Below, piece after piece: positions 56,554-64,000 of a stretch of 64,000 nucleotides of DNA. Positions within the stretch are counted from its first letter, which is position 1. Each line of letters begins with the position of its first letter. Position numbers and translations under genes: made by a program. The DNA comes from Hyalella azteca (taxonomy: Eukaryota; Arthropoda; Malacostraca; Amphipoda; Hyalellidae): assembly GCF_000764305.2 (NCBI RefSeq), contig NW_025936290.1:21729-85728 (forward strand), read 5' to 3'. The notes beneath the pieces are model-generated. The model saw only the letters and a program-made list of their open reading frames with translations. It was not told the DNA's origin and did not search any database.

Positions 56554-57198
56554 TTGTATCCACACCACCAGCTACCATGTATTTATGTCCATAGATGTCC
56601 ATCGAATTATGTTTGTAAAGATAAAGTTAGGTGTCCATCAAGTATTGTTTGCATAGATAAAGTTAGGTGCCCATCAAGTTTCGTTTGCAGAGATAAAGTT
56701 AGGTGTCCATCACGTATCGCTTGCAGAGATAAAGTTAGGTGTCCATCAAGTATCGTTTGCAGAGATAAAGTTAGGTGTCCATCAAGTATCGTTTGCAGAG
56801 ATAAAGTTAGGTGTCCATCAAGTATCGTTTGCATAGATAAAGTTAGGTGTTCATCAAGTATCGTTTACAAAGATAAAGTTAGGTGTCCAGCAAGTATCGC
56901 TTGTAAAGATAAAGTTAGGTGTCCATCAAGTATCGCTTGTAAAGATAAAGTTAGGTGTCCATCAAGTATCGTTTGCAGAGATAAAGTTAGGTGTCCATCA
57001 CGTATCGTGTGCAAAGATAAAGTTAAGTGTCCATCAAGTATCGTTTATAAAGATAAAGTTAGGTGTCCATCAAGTATCGTGTGCAAAGATAAAGTTAGGT
57101 GTCCATCAAGTATTGGAGAAGCTGCCAGAGCAGAACTTCAGGGCGAGAAGCCTTGCCAAAAGTTTTCACGCTCTACAAAGTTTGTCGGGGTCTCGTGA
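56554..57198 (+). CDS. 214-codon ORF across a 36-bp array (probably not a gene)
   Basis: Because the 36-bp unit is twelve codons, the frame is one long repeat of RCPSSIVCRDKV with two Cys per unit, preceded by about 25 and followed by about 30 unique residues. Substitutions between units are mostly non-synonymous (Val/Ala, Arg/Lys/Ile, Cys/Tyr, Ser/Arg), and the antisense strand is also open for 75 codons. There is no signal peptide. A Cys-repeat secreted protein cannot be excluded, but constraint is not evident. Confidence 0.12.
   Translation: MYPHHQLPCIYVHRCPSNYVCKDKVRCPSSIVCIDKVRCPSSFVCRDKVRCPSRIACRDKVRCPSSIVCRDKVRCPSSIVCRDKVRCPSSIVCIDKVRCSSSIVYKDKVRCPASIACKDKVRCPSSIACKDKVRCPSSIVCRDKVRCPSRIVCKDKVKCPSSIVYKDKVRCPSSIVCKDKVRCPSSIGEAARAELQGEKPCQKFSRSTKFVGVS
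56600..57115. repeat. 36-bp minisatellite (GTGTCCATCAAGTATCGTTT), ~14 units
   Basis: Unit GTGTCCATCAAGTATCGTTT followed by GCAGAGATAAAGTTAG. Units are 85-100% alike by eye, with left-right polarity of the GCAGAG versus GTAAAG variants. Confidence 0.95.
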
Positions 57199-58461
57199 AC
57201 TCGACTCGAGAGTTTCGAGGCTTTTTCAATATACGGGATATATTTTCGAGGGCATGTAATTAATGCCGAGATTTTGCGCGAACTTTAAATAAGAATAAGT
57301 TTTTTATAAAACTCTATGATAAGTAACGTTTAAAATTTATTGTTCGTAAACTCCAATTTTTCTTAATTTGGGAAGAACAATTTCCATATAATTCGAACAT
57401 TTGATGTCCTGAAATTCAATGAACGGATGAAATTCTAAAATTATTCCAGGAATATTTTTACCTATCGTAAATAAAACTCGTCCATTTTGTGATATTTCTC
57501 TTTTATGAGCTCGTGCCAAACTTTCCAGTTGAGATATTATATCAATATTATTAATTTTGAAGTGAATATTAAGAATTATTTATTTATCATTGATTTTATT
57601 AAAATTACTAGCGTTTTTCTAATGCAGTGAGAGATGCGAAAAAAAAAATATTTGCCGACTCCAAAAAAAAGTAACTGAGGCAACCTTCTAAACTTTCCCT
57701 CATCAAACTTTTTGCGCACAAAACTTCATCATATTTACGCCGTCAAATTTCCTCTATTACTGACTGTGACAATTTCAGTATTTTCGGTATCACCAAGTTT
57801 TTTGCGGGGCATAGATTATGCTTGGTCCAAAATTTTTGTATAAAATAAAATTTAAGTCAATTCCTAAAAATTAGTCTGAAGAAAAATGTTATGAAATGTT
57901 ATGGTCAAAGAATATTTGATGCTCTTTTTAACAAATATATGGTTAGGAATAAACTTATTTTCTTAGAGTTATGTAAAATTTATTTATTGTATTTGTACAT
58001 CTTAGAAATCCCGTTTCAAAATGGAAACTCATCGTCTAAAATCCAGATGAGAAGGTAAACGTTAATCAACTATATTTTGAGAAGCTATTGTTCCTTCAGT
58101 TTTAATTCTTCATTTGCCCAGAATTAACAACGAATTATGTTGATTTAAAATTAGAATTATATTTAGTGGTTATACGTTACAATTAATAGTTAACCAACTT
58201 CCTCCCTCGGAAATCGAGGTCGGCTCATCCCAAGTGTTTTTATTGATGCTCTGAGCGGTGCTATTAGACCTATTTTATGTACACATACATACACTTCATG
58301 TACACAACTTTTGCATGGGCGTTATCGCTTTAGAAATTATTGAACAAAATTCTGGATACATTGCTATTATGAGATCATATTTTTCTGTTAAAATTCATGA
58401 GTTGGATAATGTAGTAATGCCAACCGATAGAAATGCCTTAATAATAAAGTTAGTCTTTTTA
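57199..58461. other. Unassigned AT-rich region
   Basis: No supported feature. An A9 run lies near 57640, and the ORFs are short and AT-biased. Confidence 0.45.
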
Positions 58462-58606
58462 GCGCATTTTCTCATTTATGGAAAAAATGCACTATTGTGC
58501 TCGCCATGTCCGTCTGTCCGTCCGTCCGTCCGTGACTTCACGTTTTAGTCGACGAGAAAATACGCTCTCTGTCACTCACTGCGGTGAGTACTGAGTTATA
58601 TTTCAT
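58462..58606 (+). mobile_element. Microsatellite-bearing dispersed element, copy B
   Basis: TTTTTAGCGCATTTTCTCAT, AAAAAATGCACTATTGTGCT, CGCCATGTCC, then (GTCT/GTCC) repeats, GTCGACGAGAAAATACGCTC and TCACTCACTGCGGTGAGTAC. The outer GCGCATTTTCTC and GAGAAAATACGC form an inverted pair around the microsatellite. Near-identical to copy C. Confidence 0.85.
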
Positions 58607-59547
58607 TATCATGTAATTGCCAGTTGCAAACATAAAGCCACAACCTGCCAGCGGATGTTGAAATCATTCTCCTTTTTATCCAAATAGAATAATTTCATAT
58701 CTTATCTCAGGGATTTAAAATAACATAAAACTTGACACAAGACTGCACTTCGGAGAGTCTCACGCAGGATTGTATGCCTCGCAAATATTTTGTCGCAACA
58801 TAAGAGGTTCTCCGAGCTCAAGGTGCGGCAGAATGGGATTCAAGCCAACATCTGGAGCGGTTAGCCTGCAAGAAAATGCTTTTTCCTCTTCTGTTGCTCC
58901 GAATAAAATAGATTTGAAGCTGAATTATTCCAAAGAGCCCATATTAAATTTCCCAGACTCTGGAAGCCGCTTGAAAGAAGTTCGAATTGAAAATTTCTGA
59001 TGTAGCTTTTAAAGATTAAATTTGTGTCAATAATATAATTCAAGAAATGCTGAATCTAGTGAATAAATTTCAGTGTTCAAACAGTTTTTCGGTAAGTTGG
59101 AAACTCGTTGAAGGATGATTTTACTTACATATTATATCTCTCATAATGATTTCATAACTGAACCTTAATAAATACCTACATGTTTTTGGACTTCAAATTA
59201 AATTCTTAACTAAGATGAAATTTATTTCATCCCAGATAAAGGAAACAATCCTGTGTATCAAACTTGCAATTTGTAATAAAGCTTATAGGGAAGTTTGCGG
59301 ACAATTTAATTAATTGTTCATTTCTGTTCTCTCAATTCACTGAATTTGCTTGCGAAAATTATATAAACACGAAAAGAATTCCCAAGAAAAACATCACTTT
59401 TTATTCGCTCTCTCGCTAAACATTTTCTACCGTAAAAAATCACTTTGTTCTGACTTTTTCCCCAGGTTGTTATCCAGACGCTATAATTGGTGTCGCAGTT
59501 CAATCAGTCCTCGTATTTTTGACGTATTGCTTTGGTCTTTGTCGAGG
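58607..59547. other. Unassigned
   Basis: Frames of 60-76 codons at 58770-59043 overlap on both strands. The 117-codon plus frame at 59350-59703 runs through the duplicated 88-bp segment and is not recognised. Confidence 0.4.
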
Positions 59548-59635
59548 GAAATTTTTATTGATTTTTTGTCAAGATCTGTCAACGGCAAAGGCAGACGCAG
59601 GTTTTATGAAACGCTTGTTTTGGTCTGGGTTTTGA
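59548..59635. repeat. 88-bp dispersed repeat, copy 1
   Basis: 87 of 88 bases match 63906-63993 (one T/G difference near CGCTTGTTTTGG), starting GAAATTTTTATTGATTTTTT and ending GGTCTGGGTTTTGA. High identity over a sharp interval suggests a recent element or gene conversion. On plus it reads SRSVNGKGRRRFYETLVLVW, which I cannot assign. Confidence 0.9.
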
Positions 59636-59756
59636 CGCATCGTTTTGACCGTGTGCTTGTCAAAGACTCGCCATCAATCATCAAAATCGATACGTCAACA
59701 TAAATCATGAGCGGGAAGTTTCATCACAATTTCAGCGTTGAAGGATAAGGGTTGGA

Positions 59757-59845
59757 TCAGGCAGCCTATGATGGATCGTTGTCTCGTGTGCCTCAGAACT
59801 TGACGTGTCAGGTTCTGGGTTCGAGTTCTTGCATGCTAGTCAGGT
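59757..59845 (+). mobile_element. SINE-like segment with B-box-like motif
   Basis: GGTTCTGGGTTCGAGTTC (about 59811-59828) includes GGTTCGAGTTC, close to the pol III B box GGTTCGANTCC. Upstream, GATGGATCGTTGTCTCGTG may be a decayed A box. The T-stem does not pair, so it is not a tRNA. Its part GTGTGCCTCAGAACTTGACG / TGTCAGGTTCTGGG resembles the unit of the 44-bp array that begins about 150 bp downstream. Confidence 0.35.
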
Positions 59846-59929
59846 GTAGACAAGCTTTGATGAATAATCAACTGGATTCGACTCTGAAATAAATTCATCC
59901 AACATGTGTACACGAGTCTAGCATGCAAG
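59828..59929. other. 12-bp inverted repeat (CTTGCATGCTAG / CTAGCATGCAAG)
   Basis: Exact arms at 59828-59839 and 59918-59929, 78 bp apart, lie between the SINE-like segment and the 44-bp array. Confidence 0.8.
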
Positions 59930-59974
59930 TCGCACGGCCATTTCTGCATCACACGAGACAAACATCAATCAAAA

Positions 59975-60725
59975 CATGTCCTGTGTGCCATAGAACTTAC
60001 TGTGTCGGGTTCTATGTCGTTCTTTTGTGTGCCACAGAAATTACCGTGTCGGGTTCTATGTCGTTCTGTTGTGTGCCACAGAACTTACTGTGGCGGGTTC
60101 TATGTGGTTCTGTTGTGTGCCACAGAACTTACTGTGTCGGGTTCTATGTCGTTCTGTTGTGTGCCACAGAACTTACTGTGTCGGGTTCTATGTCGTTCTG
60201 TTGTGTGCCACAGAACTTGCTGTGTCGGGTTCTATGTGGTTCTGTTGTGTGCCACAGAACTTACTGTGTCGGGTTCTATGTCGTTCTGTTGTGTGCCACA
60301 GAACTTGCCGTGTCGGGTTCTATGTGGTTCTGTTGTGTACCACAGAACTTGCCGTGTCGGGTTCTATGTGGTTCTTTTGAGTGCCACAGAACTTACTGTG
60401 TCGGGTTCTATTTCGTTCTTTTGTGTGCCACAGAACTTATTGTGTCGGGTTCTATGTGGTTCTGTTGTGTGCCACAGAACTTACTGTGTCGGGTTCTATG
60501 TCGTTCTGTTGTGTGCCACAGAACTTATTGTGTCGGGTTCTATGTCGTTCTGTTGTGTGCACAGAACTTACTGTGTCGGGATCTATGTGTTCTTTTGTGT
60601 GCCACAGAACTTTCCGTGTCGGGTTCTATGTGGTTCTGTTGTGTGCCACAGAACTTTCACACAGAACTTTCCGTGTCGGGTTCTATGTGGTTCTTTTGTG
60701 TGCCACAGAACTTACTATGTCATGA
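59975..60725. repeat. 44-bp minisatellite, ~17 units, open in all plus frames
   Basis: Unit GTGTGCCACAGAACTTACTG, TGTCGGGTTCTATGTCGTTC plus TGTT. As 44 is not a multiple of three, one frame cycles through three peptides (GFYVVLLCATELTVS, GSMSFCCVPQNLLC, RVLCRSVVCHRTYCV). All plus frames lack stops, producing overlapping ORFs of 114, 117, 279 and 309 codons. Their simultaneous openness shows they are not independent genes. Confidence 0.95.
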
Positions 60726-61009
60726 GTTCATACGAGAAAAATTAATTATCTTATACACAATGACTCATTTGCATGACGAAATTTGTTTAGCAGCATCCTT
60801 TGGTTATTGCACCGCTGAAGCTATAATAAAACGCAGTCTACTGTACAAGTAAAGTTTAAGCTGTAAAAAGAACTTTCCTCCAAGAGGAAAGACCATTGCA
60901 AGATTAGCAACAAACCATTTATATCATTCCACTGAAGAGCTCCTGGGGACATTTCTTGCCAGCCACCTGATCCTAGATCCGCCCACCGAAGCATCATCTT
61001 CAGTTGTGA
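60726..61009. other. Spacer between two arrays
   Basis: Nothing recognised. Confidence 0.4.
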
Positions 61010-61670
61010 AATTTGCACAGTTCTGAGCAATTTGTGCAGTTCTGAGCAATTTGTGAAGTTCTGAGCAATATGTGAAGTTCTGAGCAATTTGTGAAGTTTT
61101 GAGCAATGTGTAAAGTTCTGAGCAATTTGTGAAGTTCTGAGCTATTTGCACAGTTCCGAGCAATTTATGAAGTTCTGAGCAATTTGTGAAGTTCTGAGCA
61201 ATTTGTGAAGTTCTGAGCAATATGTGAAGTTCTGAGCAATTAGTGAAGTTTTGAGCAATGTGTAAAGTTCTGAGCAATTTGTGAAGTTCTGAGCTATTTG
61301 CACAGTTCTGAGCAATTTGTGAAGTTCTGAGCAATTTGCACAGTTCTGAGCAATTTGTGAAGTTCTGAGCAATTTGTGAAGTTCTGAGCAATTTGTGAAG
61401 TTTTGAGCAATTTGTGAAGTTCTGAGCAATTTGTGAAGTTCTGTGCAATTTGTGAAGTTCTGTGCAATTTGTGAAGTTCTGAGCAATATGTGAAGTTCTG
61501 GGCAATTTGTGAGGTTCTGAGCAATTGTTGAAGTTTTGAGCAATTTGTGAAGTTCTGAGCAATTGTTGAAGTTCTGAGCAATTTGTGAAGTTCTGAGCAA
61601 TTTTTGAAGTTCTGAGCAATTTGTGAAGTTCTGAGCAATTTTAAGTTCTGAGTAATTTGTGCAGTTTTTT
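61010..61670. repeat. 19-bp minisatellite (AGTTCTGAGCAATTTGTGA), ~34 units
   Basis: More than 30 units of AGTTCTGAGCAATTTGTGA with variants (ATATG, TGCACAG, TTTTGAGC, TGTTGA). A higher-order block of about 170-190 bp seems to recur (AGTTTTGAGCAATGTGTAAAG at about 61093 and 61250). The antisense frames of 88-231 codons arise because three 19-bp units make 19 codons without stops. Confidence 0.96.
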
Positions 61671-62539
61671 ATATCAATTTGTTCAGTTCCATGCAACTCA
61701 TGCATTTCCGAACACATTGGATAAAAATTCACTTTTAGTGAAATGGGACCTGAAAGATGATGCAAGATCCTTATAAATACGGAATATGGTGAAAGAAGCT
61801 GTTTTCTTTGTGATTGTTGGGAATAAGACATCTTTCTTGACCTTTGGCATGTCTGATGGGAATGATGTATGACCTCTTTAACCTCTTAAAATATTGTTGG
61901 AGACATTTAGAAATTAAAACATTTCTGTCGAGCTGGTTTCATAAAAGAGATATTGGTTTTACAAATAGTCGGGTCCTTCGCTGCGACTTCTCAGTAATAA
62001 TGCGCTGTAGATTAAGGCATGATGTTTCATTTATAAATATGACATACTCAGAAGCGAGGGCTTTTATATTCACAGGGAAAAAATGTACTTTGCTTTCCAT
62101 CGAGATGTAAGAAGAAAGAAGTACTTTCCATTTTTCCACTACGTATAAAACTCGACTAATAAAATTAAATTTGAGATTCTTGATGGCCGTAAAAATGTTC
62201 AATTTATCGTGTAGATTATATTAATAGATGATAGGATGCTCGAATTTTTCCGTTAACGAAGACTCACAGTTTTGTTATTCGTATTGCGTTGAGGCGCTCG
62301 AGAATCATTAACATCACACAATGGTTAACACTCTTTATTTGTCATCGATTACCGAGTCAAAATTACTGCGCAACAAAAAAAAATGACTTTTCAGACTTTT
62401 TAAAAGAAGTTTACGCTGCACTTAGAATTTTAAACTTAGGCCTCACGTCTGAACAAAGCAGCCGTTGTCGAGTTTTATTGACGATGAAGGCAAGTCGGCA
62501 GCGCGGTTGCCTGGAGGAAAGGAAATGAAGTTCTGAAAC
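61671..62539. other. Unassigned
   Basis: Overlapping ORFs of 79-88 codons on both strands (61844-62528) have no recognised domain. Confidence 0.4.
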
Positions 62540-62780
62540 TGTTATTTATGGTGAAGCTTAGTATGAAAAGCTGCCTTAAAACTGTTATGTACGGTGCAGT
62601 CAAGTTGGGAACGGAGATTTGCGACTGTTATTTACGGTGACGCTAAGTATGATATGACGTTTTGTAAAAGTTTTTCATGATAATGCCAAGTAGACAATGA
62701 TTTTCTACAACTGTTATTTTCATTGATGTCAAGTAGGTTTCTCAACCGTTCTTCATTGTAATGCCAAGTATGAATTCTTA
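62540..62780. repeat. Degenerate ~60-bp repeat (CTGTTATTTACGGTGA)
   Basis: CTGTTATTTATGGTGAAGCT, CTGTTATGTACGGTGCAGTC, CTGTTATTTACGGTGACGCT and CTGTTATTTTCATTGATGTC, each followed by AAGTA/AAGTT, recur at irregular 50-70-bp spacing. Confidence 0.7.
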
Positions 62781-62837
62781 TACTCACATCAGGAGGAATG
62801 AAGAAATACTTATAAATTTATAACTCGTATTCGCCAT

Positions 62838-63020
62838 TTTAGCGCATTTTCTCATTTATGAAAAAAATGCACTATTGTGCTCGCCATGTCCGTCTGTCCG
62901 TCCGTCCGTCTGTCCGTCCGTCTGTCCGTCCGTCCGTCCGTGGCTTCACATTTTCGTCGACGAGAAAATGCGCTCTCTGTCACTCACTGCAGTGAGTACT
63001 GAGTTATATTTTTTGTTCTA
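62838..63020 (+). mobile_element. Microsatellite-bearing dispersed element, copy C
   Basis: Same order as copy B with a longer (GTCC/GTCT)n tract. GCGCATTTTCTC and GAGAAAATGCGC are inverted around it. ACTCACTGCAGTGAGT, a perfect 16-bp palindrome, is followed by ACTGAGTTATATTTTTTGTT. The microsatellite is internal and variable in length, as in several invertebrate non-autonomous families. The superfamily is unresolved. Confidence 0.85.
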
Positions 63021-63905
63021 TTTACCTTCTTACATTGGTAGTAGTAAATATGATTGCTTCAATTACAAGAAAAGTTAGGAAGTAAAATAAAGTTTATAAG
63101 GGAAGTATTCAAAATAATTCTGCCATAAAATTTCATGTATGTCACACTCATTATTTTGTTTTAGACTATCTTTTTTTTTGCAATTCTTATTGCCTACAAC
63201 AAGCATATTTTTCACACTATAAGGCATTTCTACACGTGCGATGAAGCGTAAAGAAAATTGTTTTCATTAATGACTAAAAGTTCAAGTTTTCAGGTTTGAA
63301 TGACAAAAACTAATGAAAAATCGCATTTGAATGACGTGATATTAATGAGACTCAAAAAACTCTTGAAATTTGAGAATAATTCCCTTACCATAAGAGCTAT
63401 TCACTTAAATCCGTGATGATAAAAATATATCTTTTTTACTAAGTGAACAAACATATGAACTTAATCATGTAATGCACGAATCATGCAGTCTCAGACTGTC
63501 GTGCACGAAAAGATGGATTTGTTTAATGAGCTGCGGCTTGCGTGTCACGTTGACTACTAATCATACTTTCATACAATTTCATCAGAGATTGAATACAGAA
63601 ATTGATTATTAATAAGAAAAAACTGAAATGCAAGAAAATATCAAGTGAATTCGCCATTTCTTCATGAAAAGGTTAGATGAATAAGATATGGTGTATTTAT
63701 TTTGTGTTTTCTTCGCTTTTGAATTGTTATGAACGTGCGATATCAGCGATATCAGCAGACTAATGATTTAAATACTTATCATAAAGAAAGTATGCAAAAA
63801 TGTTGTGTGTATATAAGCATAGCAAATACTCTTCAATCCCATGAACAAAATATTGCTCTTCTTGGATGGAATAAATTTTTGAGCTACATTTACAAACTTT
63901 AACAA
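63021..63905. other. Unassigned AT-rich region
   Basis: GCGATATCAGCGATATCAGC is a short duplicate near 63740. Nothing else supported. Confidence 0.45.
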
Positions 63906-63993
63906 GAAATTTTTATTGATTTTTTGTCAAGATCTGTCAACGGCAAAGGCAGACGCAGGTTTTATGAAACGCTGGTTTTGGTCTGGGTTTTGA
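63906..63993. repeat. 88-bp dispersed repeat, copy 2 (near window end)
   Basis: Nearly identical to 59548-59635. The match ends at GGGTTTTGA, seven bases before the window edge (flanks differ, CGCATCGT versus GTATCGT), so its right boundary is probably real but could be an indel. Confidence 0.85.
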
Positions 63994-64000
63994 GTATCGT

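Noticed and set aside
59906..60852. ORFs of 279, 309, 117 and 114 codons as a Cys-rich repeat protein
   Set aside because: All three plus frames are open because the 44-bp unit lacks stops. The frame cycles through three unrelated peptides, so no single protein is being conserved.
60821..61831. Minus-strand ORFs of 88-231 codons (TSQIAQNFTNCSE-type repeats)
   Set aside because: They are products of the 19-bp array. Several frames are open at once and indels between units shift frame.

Overview
This window looks like non-coding DNA from a large, AT-rich invertebrate genome. The evidence is circumstantial. Sequence composition is AT-rich with scattered GC-richer patches. There is no dense run of long ORFs, no ribosome-binding-site/operon layout, and there are two single-N assembly marks (29116, 50753). 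There is also a Penelope-like retroelement (PLE) fragment, a group widespread in animals. I cannot name the species; an arthropod or other marine/terrestrial invertebrate would fit. I recognise no complete host gene. The only protein fragment I can assign to a family is the PLE reverse transcriptase at 43.4-44.2 kb.

The dominant feature is tandem repetition. About two dozen unrelated minisatellite arrays or short tandem duplications lie along the 64 kb, with unit lengths of about 15, 17, 19, 20, 21, 22, 24, 26, 27, 28, 29, 30, 31, 36, 44, 50, 59, 74, 83, 103-112, 119, 167, 176 and 186 bp. Nearly all the long ORFs (up to 309 codons) are artefacts of these arrays. Unit lengths are mostly not multiples of three, and the arrays are often open in several frames or on both strands.

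Between the arrays lie mobile-element remnants: the PLE RT fragment with a 34-bp terminal inverted palindrome; a separate PLE-type terminus at 34.2 kb with a hammerhead-ribozyme-like core; a 212-bp fold-back MITE inserted cleanly inside a minisatellite at 51.0-51.3 kb; a ~280-bp fold-back element at 7.8-8.1 kb; a dispersed MITE-like family with CTACACTC-type ends (six copies or fragments); a three-copy family built around a (GTCC/GTCT)n microsatellite; and one or two tRNA-related SINE-like segments.

Several arrays appear to have grown from older sequence. The 44-bp array at 60 kb resembles a SINE-like segment just upstream. The ~31-bp array at 33.05 kb begins at the end of a MITE copy. The ~19-20-bp array at the left edge exists as one unit in a neighbouring paralogous duplicate. 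This link between element ends, duplications and new minisatellites is the most interesting theme.

A few GC-richer patches hold short open frames with plausible amino-acid composition and, in places, promoter- or splice-like signals: 20.2 kb, 20.9 kb, a polyQ C-terminus at 21.7-21.9 kb, 22.7 kb, a TATA/E2F-like promoter with a 35-codon ORF at 38.8 kb, 39.6 kb and 48.1 kb. They are candidate exons or gene remnants only. None has a recognised homologue, and GC-rich patches tend to be open on both strands by chance.
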